From: Blastococcus sp. TF02A-30
GTDB lineage: Bacteria > Actinomycetota > Actinomycetes > Mycobacteriales > Geodermatophilaceae
DNA length: 64,000 nt
Reading direction: 5' to 3'
Assembly (NCBI RefSeq): GCF_003319185.1
Contig: NZ_QOHJ01000009.1
Coordinates: 62,001-126,000 of the forward strand
The stretch's first letter is position 1, and each line of letters starts with the position of its first letter. Positions 53,810 to 63,029 of the stretch are shown here, piece by piece. The notes under the pieces are model-generated. The model was given only the letters and a program-made list of their open reading frames with translations. It searched no databases and was not told the DNA's origin. Both the position numbers and the translations under genes were made by a program.

Positions 53810-54829
53810 ATGCACTTCGACCTCGACGACCTGCAGTACGAGTTCCGCGACGCCGTCCGGAAGGTCCTCACCGCGGAGCTGTCGCCCGCCGATCTCCGCG
53901 CGATCTGGGAGCAGGGCCACGACTACTCCAGCACGGTCTGGCCGCACCTCGTGTCGCTCGGCCTCCCGGGGCTGCTGGTCCCGGCCGCGCACGGGGGTGG
54001 GGACGGCGCACCCGTCGACCTGGTCCTGCTGCTGGAGGAGTGCGGCTCCGCCTGCCTCCCCGAGCCGATCGTGGAGACCGCGCTGATCGCACCGCTGGTG
54101 CTCTCCCGCGCCGGGACCGACCAGCACCGGGCGGAGTGGCTCCCGCGGCTGGCGGCCGGCGAGGCGATCGTGGCCACCTGCCTGGGCGAGGACCGCCTCG
54201 TGCCCGACGGGGCGCGCGCCGACGCCGTTCTGGTCCGGCAGGGCGATGAGCTGCACTGGGTCCCGCGGTCCCAGGTGCACGCCACCCCGGTCCAGGGCAT
54301 CGACCCGAGCCGGCGGCTGGCCGAGTGCGCGTTCGACCTGGGGCCCGACACGCTGCTGGCCACCGGCCCGGAGGCGGTGCGCGTGGCGCAGGACGCCGGC
54401 GCGTTCGGCACGGCCGCGCTGCTCGTCGGGCTCGCCCAGCGGCTGACCGGCACCACCCGCGACTACCTCCTGGAGCGGCGCCAGTTCGGCCGCGTCATCG
54501 GGAGCTTCCAGGCGCTCAAGCACCGCCTCGCCGACGTCGCGGTGCAGACCGAAGCAGCCCGGTCGCTGGTCTGGTACGCGTCCTACGCGCTGTCCGAGAG
54601 CACCCCCGACGCCACCCGGGCCGTGCACATGGCCAAGGCGGCCGCCAACGAGGCCGCCTTCGCCGCCAACTACGCCGCCCTCCAGCTGCACGGCGGCATC
54701 GGCTTCACCTGGGAGCACGACCTGCACTTCTGGCTGCAGCGCGGCAAGGCGCTGGAGCGCAGCTTCGGCTCGACCACCCAGCACCGGGCCGCGCTGGCCG
54801 ACGAGGTGCTCGCCGAGGTGTGGCGCTGA
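53810..54829 (+). CDS. Acyl-CoA dehydrogenase, small-type subunit of a probable heteromer
   Basis: 339 residues. YEFRDAVRKVLTAELSPADLR opens the fold; the body has ERRQFGRVIGSFQALKHRLADVAV (the RQFG FAD contact missing in the partner) and AALQLHGGIGFTWEHDLHFWLQRGKALERSFGS at the C-terminus, the signature of the small partner in heteromeric acyl-CoA dehydrogenases. The middle domain is reduced and the G-S-D flavin motif of the partner is absent. The ATG follows the partner's stop by one base. Its stop overlaps the ligase start (TGATG). Confidence 0.9.
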   Translation: MHFDLDDLQYEFRDAVRKVLTAELSPADLRAIWEQGHDYSSTVWPHLVSLGLPGLLVPAAHGGGDGAPVDLVLLLEECGSACLPEPIVETALIAPLVLSRAGTDQHRAEWLPRLAAGEAIVATCLGEDRLVPDGARADAVLVRQGDELHWVPRSQVHATPVQGIDPSRRLAECAFDLGPDTLLATGPEAVRVAQDAGAFGTAALLVGLAQRLTGTTRDYLLERRQFGRVIGSFQALKHRLADVAVQTEAARSLVWYASYALSESTPDATRAVHMAKAAANEAAFAANYAALQLHGGIGFTWEHDLHFWLQRGKALERSFGSTTQHRAALADEVLAEVWR

Positions 54830-56967
54830 TGGGCGGCGATGGGCGTTCGCCCGTGGACGTCCTGCTGAACGCGCGCAGCGTCGCGATCGTCGGGGCGTCG
54901 GACAACGGGGTGAAGGCGTCTGGCCGCACCCTGCGCTACCTGCGCACGTACGGCTTCCAGGGCGCGATCTACCCGGTGAACCCGACGCGCAGCACGGTGC
55001 AGGGCATCCCGGCCCACGCGACCCTTCGTGACCTGCCCGAGCGGCCGGACCTGGCGGTCATCGTCCTGCCCCAGACCGCCGTGGAGGACGCGGTGCGCGA
55101 GTGCGGGGCGGCCGGGATCGGTTTCGCCATCGTCTTCGCGTCCGGGTACTCGGAGATCGGCGCCGAGGGCCGGGTGCTCCAGGAGTCGCTCCGCGAGGTG
55201 GCCGCCGCAGCAGGGGTCCGGATCCTCGGGCCGAACAGCGTCGGTGCCGTCTCGGCGGGCAACGCCCTCACCGCGTCCTTCATGACCGGTCTCGACCAGG
55301 ACCGGTTCACGCTGCAGGACGAGGGCATCGCCTTCGTCTCGCAGAGCGGCGCCATGGGCGGCTTCATCCTCAACCTGGCGCAGTCCAGCGGCATGGGCGT
55401 GGGCCGCTTCTTCAGCACCGGCAACGAGGTCGACCTCTCCCTGCCCGAGCTGATCCACCAGCTCGTCGACGAGGGCTCGACCAGGGCGGTCCTGGCCTAC
55501 GTCGAGGGCATCCGCGACGGCGCGGCCTTCGAACGCGCGCTCGCCCGGGCCACGGCGGAGGAGATCCCGGTCGCCGTCCTCAAGGTGGGCCGCACCGCCC
55601 GCGGGGCGGCAGCCGCGGCCTCGCACACCGGTGCCCTGGCCGGCTCCGAGGCGGTGTTCGACGGGGTCACCCGGCGGCACGGCGTGCAGCGGGCGAACGA
55701 CGTGGAGCACCTGCTCGACCTCGGCCGGGTGTTCGCCGGCACTGCCCGGCCCCGGGGGAACAAGGTCAGCATCGTGACCCTGTCCGGCGGGGCCGGCGTG
55801 CTCATGACCGACTACGCCGAGGACCTCGGTCTCGACGTCTTCCCGTGGGACGCCGAGTGGCGGGCGCGGATGGGCGAGATCCTGCCGTCGTTCGCCTCCT
55901 TCACCAACCCGATCGACACGACCGGGGCCATCGCGAGCGACCCGGACATGCTGCCGAACGCCCTCCGGGTGTGCGCGGCCAACCCCGAGACCGACCTGGT
56001 GATGGTCCTGCTCGGCAACATGGAGGCCGAGGAGGACCGGGTCTGCGCCGGCATCCTCGAGGTCGCGGCGAGCACGGACAAGCCCGTGCTCGTGGCCTGG
56101 GTGGGCGGCTCCGGCCGGCCGGCCCGGATCCTGTCCGCCGCCGGCGTCCCCACGTTCGGCGAGCCGGTCCGCGCCATGCGGGCGGCCGCCGCGCTGGTCG
56201 CGTTCGCCGGGCACCGGCCGGTCACGCGGCCGGCCGGCGAGGACGCCGGGCTGGGCGCGGAGGAGCTCGCGGTGGTCCGCGCCGCCCGAGCGGCCGGCCG
56301 CCGGTACCTGGACGAGGTGGCCGCCAAGCAGTTCCTGTCCGCCTGCGGAGTCCAGGGGGTCCAGGAGGCGCCCGCCGCGTCGGCCGAGGCGGCGGTCGAG
56401 GCCGCCGACGAACTGGGCTACCCGGTGGTCCTGAAGCTCCTGTCCGACGAGGTCGCGCACAAGTCCGAGCTGGGCGGCGTGCGGCTGGGCCTGACCACTC
56501 CCGATGCGGTCCGGACGGCGGCGGACGAGGTGCTGGCCGCGGCGGCCGGGCACGGGATCACCGGTGCCCGTGTCGTGGTGCAGCAGCAGCTGGACGCCGA
56601 GACCGAGCTGATCCTCGGCATGACCGTGGACCCGACGTTCGGCCCGGTCACCATGATCGGTCTCGGCGGCGTCCTCGCCGAGGTGGTGCAGGACGTGCAG
56701 GTGCGGCCGGCGCCGGTGACCGAGGACGAGGCGCGCGACATGATCGCCGACCTGCGGCTGGTGGAGCTGCTGCGCGGCGTGCGCGGCCGCCGCGCCGTCG
56801 ACGAGGCGGCGCTCGCCAAGACCGTCGCCGCGTTCTCCCGCTACACGTGCGGGCTCGACGACCTGGTCGAGTCGGTCGAGATCAACCCGCTGCTGGTGGA
56901 CGCCTCCGGGCAGCCGGTCGCCGTCGACGCGCTCGTCGTCCTCGCCGGCCCGGACGGTGCGGCGTGA
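54829..56967 (+). CDS. ADP-forming acyl-CoA synthetase (acetate-CoA ligase family)
   Basis: 712 residues, fused alpha-beta form. CoA-binding domain (about 8-140: NARSVAIVGASDNGVKASGRTLRYL), succinyl-CoA synthetase-like ligase domains (about 150-470) with the phospho-histidine segment SHTGALAGSEAVF, and an ATP-grasp domain (about 490-712: KQFLSACGVQ, ELGYPVVLKLLSDEVAHKSELGGVRLGL, LGGVLAEVVQDVQVRPAPV). It forms acyl-CoA from acid, ATP and CoA with ADP and phosphate as products, through a phosphoenzyme, so it can also run towards ATP. In this island it probably activates the pathway acid. Overlaps the SDR gene by 4 bases. Confidence 0.92.
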   Translation: MGGDGRSPVDVLLNARSVAIVGASDNGVKASGRTLRYLRTYGFQGAIYPVNPTRSTVQGIPAHATLRDLPERPDLAVIVLPQTAVEDAVRECGAAGIGFAIVFASGYSEIGAEGRVLQESLREVAAAAGVRILGPNSVGAVSAGNALTASFMTGLDQDRFTLQDEGIAFVSQSGAMGGFILNLAQSSGMGVGRFFSTGNEVDLSLPELIHQLVDEGSTRAVLAYVEGIRDGAAFERALARATAEEIPVAVLKVGRTARGAAAAASHTGALAGSEAVFDGVTRRHGVQRANDVEHLLDLGRVFAGTARPRGNKVSIVTLSGGAGVLMTDYAEDLGLDVFPWDAEWRARMGEILPSFASFTNPIDTTGAIASDPDMLPNALRVCAANPETDLVMVLLGNMEAEEDRVCAGILEVAASTDKPVLVAWVGGSGRPARILSAAGVPTFGEPVRAMRAAAALVAFAGHRPVTRPAGEDAGLGAEELAVVRAARAAGRRYLDEVAAKQFLSACGVQGVQEAPAASAEAAVEAADELGYPVVLKLLSDEVAHKSELGGVRLGLTTPDAVRTAADEVLAAAAGHGITGARVVVQQQLDAETELILGMTVDPTFGPVTMIGLGGVLAEVVQDVQVRPAPVTEDEARDMIADLRLVELLRGVRGRRAVDEAALAKTVAAFSRYTCGLDDLVESVEINPLLVDASGQPVAVDALVVLAGPDGAA

Positions 56968-57722
56968 GCGCCGCCCGGCGGTGCGCCGTCGTGACCGGCG
57001 GCGCGCGCGGGATCGGCGAGGCGATCACGAGGAACCTGCTCGCCCGCGGCACGGACGTCGTCGTCGCCGACCTGGACGAGGCCGCGATCGCGGACTTCCG
57101 CCCGCCGGCCGACGCGGCCGGCCGGGTCACCCTCGTCACGGCCGACGTCGCGGAGGAGGGCGACTGGCACCGCGTTCTCGACGTCGCGCGGTCGGCCTAC
57201 GGGCCGGTGACCGTGCTGGTGAACAACGCGGCCATCTCCCCCAAGCGCGACGGGCAGCGGACGCCGAGCAGCGAGATGCCGCTCGACGAGTGGAACCGGG
57301 TGCTGGCCGTCAACCTCACCGGCGCCTTCCTGGGCGCCAAGCTCGTGCACCCCGGGATGAAGGCCGCCGGTTGGGGGCGCATCGTCAACATCTCCTCCCA
57401 GGCGGCCCGCACCGGCGCCCGCGTCGCCGGGGTGCACTACGGCGCGACGAAGGCCGCGCTGCTCGGCCTCACCCGCACCCTGGCCTTCGAGTACGGCCCC
57501 GACGGGATCACCGTCAACGCCGTCACCCCCGGCCGCATCATGACGCCGATGGCGGCCGCCGTGGCCGACGAGGTTAACCAGGCGATGCGGGCCGGCATCC
57601 CCGTCGGCCGCCTCGGCACGCCCGAGGACACCGCCGCCGTCGTGGGCTTCCTCGCCTCCGACGAGGCGGGCTTCGTGAACGGCGCGACCGTCGACGCCAA
57701 CGGAGGCAGCTGGATGGGCTGA
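56964..57722 (+). CDS. SDR family oxidoreductase (1 of 4 in the island)
   Basis: 252 residues, GTG overlapping the ligase stop. Cofactor motif VVTGGARGIG, an acidic residue after the second strand (VVADLDEA, pointing to NAD(H)), NNAAIS, and catalytic SSQAARTGARVAGVHYGATK. It is a classical SDR of the FabG/hydroxyacyl or alcohol dehydrogenase type. Placed directly after the ligase, it may oxidise a 3-hydroxyacyl-CoA or an alcohol intermediate. Confidence 0.9.
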   Translation: MSAARRCAVVTGGARGIGEAITRNLLARGTDVVVADLDEAAIADFRPPADAAGRVTLVTADVAEEGDWHRVLDVARSAYGPVTVLVNNAAISPKRDGQRTPSSEMPLDEWNRVLAVNLTGAFLGAKLVHPGMKAAGWGRIVNISSQAARTGARVAGVHYGATKAALLGLTRTLAFEYGPDGITVNAVTPGRIMTPMAAAVADEVNQAMRAGIPVGRLGTPEDTAAVVGFLASDEAGFVNGATVDANGGSWMG

Positions 57723-57763
57723 GGCCCCCGGCACGCGACACCCGTCCGCGAGGACGGCCCCTG

Positions 57764-59695
57764 ATGCACGACCCTGAGATGGAGGACCGGTCAGACATGG
57801 ACGACGAGTACACCGAGGCCCGGATTCGCACCGCGCTCGAGAGCGCGAACCTCAACGTCCTCCGGCTCGCCCTGTACCAGGCCACGGGTGACCCGGAGCT
57901 CGCGGCGATGGAGGTCGTGCGCATCCCGCTGCGCGGTGGCGCGTTCTTCGGCTACCTCGTGGCCGACCAGCACCACGAGGCCATCAAGGAGAAGGCGCTG
58001 CGCTTCCTGCTGCAGCGCCCGGACGTGCACGACGTGCGCATCCCCGCCGACGACGAGCTGCGCGCCATGATGGCCCTGCTCACCGGGGAGGAGCTCTCCG
58101 ACAGCGAGTTCCGGTTCGGCCGCGAGGAGCTCGCCCTCGAGCCCTTCCCGCGGCGGGCGTACTGGTCGGGCGAGCGACCGGCGGCCGCGGACGACGTCCG
58201 GGTGGTCATCGTCGGCGCGGGGGCCAGCGGCATCGCCGCGGCCATCCAGTTCGAGCTGCTGGGCATCCCGTACGCGATCTACGAACGGCAGTCCGAGATC
58301 GGCGGCACCTGGAACCTCAACCGCTACCCCGACGCGCGCGTCGACACCAGCAGCTTCCTGTACCAGTTCAAGTTCGAGAAGAACTACCCGTGGACGGAGT
58401 ACTTCGCCTCCCAGGTCGAGGTGAAGCGCTACCTCGAGCACGTGGCCAGGAAGTACGGCGTCCACGACAAGATCCGGTTCGACGTCGAGGTGACCAGGGC
58501 GCACTTCGACGAGGCGGGGTCGCGGTGGCGGCTGGAGCTCGTCCGGGACGGCGCCGTCGAGCAGCTGACGGCGGACGTCGTGGTGAGCGCCGCCGGCCTG
58601 TTCAGCACGCCGAAGTTTCCCGACATCCCGGGGGTCGACGAGTACGAGGGCCAGCTGTTCCACACCACCGCCTGGGGCATCGACTACGACGCCACCGGGC
58701 GGCGCATCGCGGTGATCGGCAATGGCTCGACCGGCGTGCAGCTGGTGCCCAAGCTGGCGCAGACCGCCGACCAGCTCTACGCGTTCCAGCGCACGCCGCA
58801 GTGGATCTCGCCCATGGAGAACTACCGCGAGCAGATCACCCCGGACATCCGCTGGCTGTTCGACCACGTGCCCTACTACTGGAACTGGTTCTGCTACTCG
58901 AGCCAGGTGACCAGCTCGGGGATGCAGGGCGCCCAGGTCTACGACCGCGAGTGGCAGAAGGCGGGCGGCAGGATCAGCGAACGCAACGACGGGATGCGCG
59001 CCATCCTCACCGAGTACATCCGTGGCAAGGTCGGTCACGACCCCGACCTCCTGGCCAAGTGCCTGCCGGACTACGCGCCGCTGGCCCGCCGGCTGGTCGT
59101 CGACAACGGCTGGTACGACGCGCTGCTCCAGGACAACGTCGAGCTCGTGACCGAGCCGATCAGCCGCCTCACCGCCAAGGGCATCGCCACCGCCGACGGC
59201 GAGGTGCGCGAGGTCGACACGATCGTCTTCGCGGCCGGATTCGAGGTCACGAAGTACATGTGGCCGACGGAGTACGTGGGCCGCGGCGGCGTCCGCATGG
59301 AGGACCTCTGGGAGAAGGACGGGCCCCGGGCCCACCTGGGCCTGGTCGTCCCGGGCTTCCCCAACCTCTTCATCTTCTACGGGCCCAACTCCCAGCCGCG
59401 GGCCGGCGCCTTCCTCTCCTGGATCGAGATCTGGGCGCGCTACACCGCGCAGGCCGTGGCGGACCTGCTCGAGTCCGGGCACCGGACGATGGAGGTCAAG
59501 GAGGAGGTCTTCGAGGAGTACAACGCCCGCCTCGACGCGGCCCACTCCGAGCTCATCTGGGCCACCGAGGGCCCGGTCGGGAAGAACTACTACGTCAACG
59601 CGCACGGGCGGCAGAACGTGAACGTGCCGTTCGCCAACCACGAGTACTTCGAGATGGTCGCCGCGCCCGACCTCGACCAGTTCCACGTCCGGTGA
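57764..59695 (+). CDS. Baeyer-Villiger monooxygenase (4-hydroxyacetophenone monooxygenase type)
   Basis: 643 residues from ATG 57764; ATG 57797 is also possible. Two Rossmann motifs, GAGASG (151-156, FAD) and GNGSTG (319-324, NADPH), flank the Baeyer-Villiger fingerprint as YEGQLFHTTAWG (294-305; consensus FxGxxxHxxxWP). ARRLVVDNGWYDAL (Arg 442-443) matches the active-site Arg that stabilises the peroxyflavin. The 145-residue N-terminal extension (ALESANLNVLRLALYQATGD) and the total length are those of 4-hydroxyacetophenone monooxygenase (about 640 residues). It should insert oxygen beside a ketone, using NADPH and O2, giving an ester or lactone. The substrate is unknown. Confidence 0.9.
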   Translation: MHDPEMEDRSDMDDEYTEARIRTALESANLNVLRLALYQATGDPELAAMEVVRIPLRGGAFFGYLVADQHHEAIKEKALRFLLQRPDVHDVRIPADDELRAMMALLTGEELSDSEFRFGREELALEPFPRRAYWSGERPAAADDVRVVIVGAGASGIAAAIQFELLGIPYAIYERQSEIGGTWNLNRYPDARVDTSSFLYQFKFEKNYPWTEYFASQVEVKRYLEHVARKYGVHDKIRFDVEVTRAHFDEAGSRWRLELVRDGAVEQLTADVVVSAAGLFSTPKFPDIPGVDEYEGQLFHTTAWGIDYDATGRRIAVIGNGSTGVQLVPKLAQTADQLYAFQRTPQWISPMENYREQITPDIRWLFDHVPYYWNWFCYSSQVTSSGMQGAQVYDREWQKAGGRISERNDGMRAILTEYIRGKVGHDPDLLAKCLPDYAPLARRLVVDNGWYDALLQDNVELVTEPISRLTAKGIATADGEVREVDTIVFAAGFEVTKYMWPTEYVGRGGVRMEDLWEKDGPRAHLGLVVPGFPNLFIFYGPNSQPRAGAFLSWIEIWARYTAQAVADLLESGHRTMEVKEEVFEEYNARLDAAHSELIWATEGPVGKNYYVNAHGRQNVNVPFANHEYFEMVAAPDLDQFHVR

Positions 59696-59782
59696 CGCGG
59701 GACCAGGTGCACGCCGTCCCGCGGGACGCCATCGACGAGTGCGCGCGCCCGGGCGGGCCGCGCCGTGGGGAGAGGAACTGAC

Positions 59783-60565
59783 ATGGAGACGTTGATCGTC
59801 GAGCGGGCGGACGGCGTGGCGACGGTGAGCTTGAACCGGCCACCGGTCAACGCGGTCACCCGGCAGATGCAGCTGGAGCTGCGCGAGGCTTTCGACTCGC
59901 TGTCCGAGGACCGGCAGGTGGGTGCGGTCGTGCTGGCCGCCGAGGGCGAGCGCGCGTTCTGCGGGGGGATCGACCTCAAGGAGACGGCGGCGCAGCAGTC
60001 GCCGGCGGACCTGCCGCTGCAGAACACCACCAACCCCGGCTGGGAGTGGCGGGCGGCCCAGCACGCCATCCGCCACTGCGCCGTCCCGGTCATCGCGGCC
60101 GTCGACGGCCCGGCGATCGGTGCCGGCTTCGGCATGGTCGGCGTGTGCGACATCATCATCGCCTCCAGCCGCGCCAGCTTCGGGCTGACCGAGATCAACG
60201 TCGGCCTGCTGGGTGGTGCGAGCAAGGCCATGAACATGCTCGGGCCGCGCAAGGCCCGGATGATGATGTTCACCGGCCGGCTGCAGCCCGCCGAGGAGCT
60301 GCACCGCCTCGGGGCCGTGGAGGAGGTCGTGGCGCCGGGTGAGGCCCGGGCCCGCGCGCTGGCCATCGCCGCCGAGATCGCCGGCAAGAGCCCGCTGGCC
60401 GTCCGGCTGGCCAAGGAGTCGATCGTCCGCATCGAGGGCGACGAGATGGAGCGGCAGTACCGCACCGAGTGGGACTACACCAACCGGTTGCGGGGCTTCG
60501 ACGACTCGCGCGAGGCCATGGCTGCGTACCTGGAGAAGCGCCGGCCGAACTGGACCTTCTCGTGA
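59783..60565 (+). CDS. Crotonase-fold enzyme (enoyl-CoA hydratase/isomerase family) missing one catalytic Glu
   Basis: 260 residues, GGAGAGGAA before ATG 59783. Crotonase features: SLNRPPVNAVTRQM, ERAFCGGIDLKE (oxyanion hole), AAVDGPAIGAGFGMVGVCDIIIASSRASFGLTEINVGLLGG. Compared with rat enoyl-CoA hydratase, the first catalytic glutamate (Glu144 in GGGCELAMMCD) is glycine here, while the second (Glu164 in QPEILLG) is kept as LTEINVG. Isomerases and some hydrolases of the fold need only the second, so hydratase activity is doubtful. The 3' end overlaps the next SDR by 4 bases. Confidence 0.87.
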   Translation: METLIVERADGVATVSLNRPPVNAVTRQMQLELREAFDSLSEDRQVGAVVLAAEGERAFCGGIDLKETAAQQSPADLPLQNTTNPGWEWRAAQHAIRHCAVPVIAAVDGPAIGAGFGMVGVCDIIIASSRASFGLTEINVGLLGGASKAMNMLGPRKARMMMFTGRLQPAEELHRLGAVEEVVAPGEARARALAIAAEIAGKSPLAVRLAKESIVRIEGDEMERQYRTEWDYTNRLRGFDDSREAMAAYLEKRRPNWTFS

Positions 60566-61335
60566 CCGCGCAGGGCAGCACGGGTGCGCGGGACATGGCC
60601 GGCCGGGTGGCCCTCGTCACCGGGGCCGCCAGCGGCATCGGCCTGTCGACCAGCAGGCTGCTCGCCGAGCGCGGGGCTGACGTCGTCGTCGTGGACCGGG
60701 ACGCCGCCGGGTGCGACGCGGCCGTCGCCGCGTTGCAGGCCACGGGCCAACGCGCCTGGGCGGTGCCGGCCGACGTCGGCGACGAGGCCGCGGTCGAGGC
60801 GGCCGCCCGGCGGGCGCTGGAGGAGGCCGGGCAGGTCGACGTCCTCGTCAACAACGCCGGGATCACCGCGCTCGCCGCTCCGCTGTGGGAGACCAGCACC
60901 GAGACGTTCGAGGCGATGTGGCGGGTGCACCTGATGGGCACCTTCTTCTTCTGCCGGGCGCTCGTCCCGCACATGATCGAACGGGGTTACGGGCGGATCG
61001 TGAACGTGGCCAGCGTCGCCGGCAAGGAGGGCAACACCGGCAGCAGCGCCTACTCCTCCGCCAAGGCGGGCGTCATCGGGCTCACCAAGTCGCTGGGGAA
61101 GGAGCTGGCCACCACCGGCGTGCTGGTCAACGCCGTCACCCCCGGGATCATCAACACCCCGATCATGGCGAGCGCGACGCCCGAGCACGTGGCGCGGCTG
61201 CAGGCCAAGATCCCGATGGGCCGGGCCGGTGAGCCCGAGGAGATCGCCGAGCTCATCGCGTGGCTGTCCTCCTCCCGGTGCTCCTTCTCCACGGCCGCCG
61301 TCTTCGACGTCAGCGGCGGCCGGACGACGTACTGA
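60562..61335 (+). CDS. SDR family oxidoreductase (2 of 4 in the island)
   Basis: 257 residues, GTG overlapping the crotonase stop. VALVTGAASGIGLSTSRLLAERGADVVVVDRD shows an Asp after strand 2 (NAD preference), NNAGITALAAPL, and the triad SVAGKEGNTGSSAYSSAKAGV. Its closest look is to 3-oxoacyl reductase/2-hydroxycyclohexane-type dehydrogenases. Translational coupling to the crotonase points to consecutive steps. Confidence 0.9.
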   Translation: MTAQGSTGARDMAGRVALVTGAASGIGLSTSRLLAERGADVVVVDRDAAGCDAAVAALQATGQRAWAVPADVGDEAAVEAAARRALEEAGQVDVLVNNAGITALAAPLWETSTETFEAMWRVHLMGTFFFCRALVPHMIERGYGRIVNVASVAGKEGNTGSSAYSSAKAGVIGLTKSLGKELATTGVLVNAVTPGIINTPIMASATPEHVARLQAKIPMGRAGEPEEIAELIAWLSSSRCSFSTAAVFDVSGGRTTY

Positions 61336-61411
61336 GGCTCCCGGTGCCCCGGCTGACCGCGCGCCGGGGCGCCGGGCCCGTCCCTCCCCTTCGGAAAGGC
61401 TCGGCAGCAGC

Positions 61412-62215
61412 ATGACGACCACCTTCGACCGCAGCGCGGTCCCCGACTACGCCCGGCTCGGCTCCCTCGAGGGGCGGGCATTCCTGGTTGCCGGCGCCGG
61501 AGCCGGCATCGGCCGCCAGACCGCCCACGCGCTGGCCTCCGCCGGCGCCCGGGTCCTCTGCGTCGACCTCGTGCCGGAGCTCGCGGCGGCGGTCGCCGAG
61601 GAGGTGGGCGGCGTGCCGCACGTCGCCGACATGACCGAGCGGGCCGGTGTTCAGGGCGCCCTCGACGCCGCCGTCGAGGCGTTCGGCAGCCTGGCCGGGA
61701 TCGTCGACATCATCGGGATCGCCCGCTTCCAGTACCTCGCCGACACGGGGGACGAGGACTGGGCGTGGGCGCAGAAGATGAACCTGACGCACGCCTTCCT
61801 CCTGGCTCAGCTCGGCGCGGCCACCCTGGCCCGGTACGGGGGCGGCAGCATCGTCTACATCGCCTCGGTCAGCGGGATGGGGGCCGCGCAGCGCCATGCG
61901 GCCTACGGCGCCGCCAAGGCCGGGATGATCTCGCTGGTGAAGTCGGCGGCCGTCGAGTACGGCGGGCAGGGCGTGCGGGTCAATGCGGTGGCACCGGGCG
62001 TCATCTGGACGCCGCGGATCGGGGCGGCGGTCGGCGAGGAGCGCCGCGCCGCCTGGTCCGAGCCGACGCCGCTGGGCCGGCTGGGCGAGCCGCGGGACAT
62101 CGCCGCGGCCGCGCTTTTCCTCGCGTCCGACCTGTCCGGCTACGTGACGGGTCAGACGCTCCTGGTCGACGGGGGCCTGCAGTGCCGCTTCCCGTACCCG
62201 GTCGAACAGCTCTAG
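61412..62215 (+). CDS. SDR family oxidoreductase with an altered NNAG motif (3 of 4)
   Basis: 267 residues from ATG 61412. The cofactor loop is VAGAGAGIG and the triad ASVSGMGAAQRHAAYGAAK, so Ser, Tyr and Lys are present. The usual NNAG after strand 4 is replaced by VDIIGIARFQ, which removes the conserved asparagine pair that supports the central strand. The ending LLVDGGLQCRFPYP is typical. The motif change suggests altered substrate or cofactor geometry; it is otherwise a complete SDR. Confidence 0.88.
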   Translation: MTTTFDRSAVPDYARLGSLEGRAFLVAGAGAGIGRQTAHALASAGARVLCVDLVPELAAAVAEEVGGVPHVADMTERAGVQGALDAAVEAFGSLAGIVDIIGIARFQYLADTGDEDWAWAQKMNLTHAFLLAQLGAATLARYGGGSIVYIASVSGMGAAQRHAAYGAAKAGMISLVKSAAVEYGGQGVRVNAVAPGVIWTPRIGAAVGEERRAAWSEPTPLGRLGEPRDIAAAALFLASDLSGYVTGQTLLVDGGLQCRFPYPVEQL

Positions 62216-62231
62216 GTCGGGAGGGATCGGC

Positions 62232-63029
62232 ATGAGCAGGCAGCGATTCACCCCCGGGCGGACGGCGGTCGTCACCGGCGCGGCACAAGGGCTGGGCCGG
62301 GCGATCGCGGAGCGGTTCCTCGAGGAGGGCGTCCACGTCCTCCTCGTCGACCGCAACGAGGACGGGCTGGCACGGACGGCCGACGAGCTCTCCCGGGCCG
62401 GCCGGGTCGAGGCGCGCGCCGTCGACGTCACCGCCGCGACCGCCCCCGAAGAGATCCGGGACGCCGCCCTCGGCGCGCTCGGTGGGGTGGACATCCTCGT
62501 GAACAACGCCGGCATCGCCGGATCGCGGCCCGTCGGGGAGGTGGACGAGGCTCGCTGGCGGGACGTGCTCGAGGTCAACCTCAGCAGCGCGTTCCGCCTG
62601 ACGAAGGCGGTGCTGCCGACCATGGTCGCCGCGGGCTACGGCCGGATCGTGAACATGGCCTCGATGACGGGCGTGACGGGCTTCCGCGGCAGCTCCGACT
62701 ACGCCGTCAGCAAGGCCGGTCTCATGGCGCTCACCCGGTCGCTGGCGGCCGACTACGGGCCGTCCGGGATCACCGCGAACGCCGTGGCACCGGGCGCGAT
62801 CCTCACCCCGCTCGCCGAGAAGATGCTCGCCACCCGGCCGGCCTGGTACGTGCGCGGGAACCTCGAGCTCAAGCCTGTCCCCCGCATCGGCGCCCCCGAG
62901 GACGTCGCGGCCGCGGTGGCCTTCCTCGCCTCGGACGAGGCCGGCTACGTCAGCGGTCACGTGCTCGTGGTCGACGGCGGGCTGACCGCGACCCACTACG
63001 TCCCCGACCGGTTCAGCGACGAGGGATGA
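62232..63029 (+). CDS. SDR family oxidoreductase (4 of 4 in the island)
   Basis: 265 residues, ATG 62232, 16 bases after the previous SDR. VVTGAAQGLGRAIAERFLEEGVHVLLVDRNED, NNAGIAGSRPVGEVDEARWRDVLEVNLSSAFRLTK, triad MASMTGVTGFRGSSDYAVSKAGL, and VVDGGLTATHYVPDRF at the C-terminus. It resembles FabG/cyclic-alcohol dehydrogenases with NAD preference (Asp after strand 2). The last gene of the island before the regulator. Confidence 0.9.
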   Translation: MSRQRFTPGRTAVVTGAAQGLGRAIAERFLEEGVHVLLVDRNEDGLARTADELSRAGRVEARAVDVTAATAPEEIRDAALGALGGVDILVNNAGIAGSRPVGEVDEARWRDVLEVNLSSAFRLTKAVLPTMVAAGYGRIVNMASMTGVTGFRGSSDYAVSKAGLMALTRSLAADYGPSGITANAVAPGAILTPLAEKMLATRPAWYVRGNLELKPVPRIGAPEDVAAAVAFLASDEAGYVSGHVLVVDGGLTATHYVPDRFSDEG

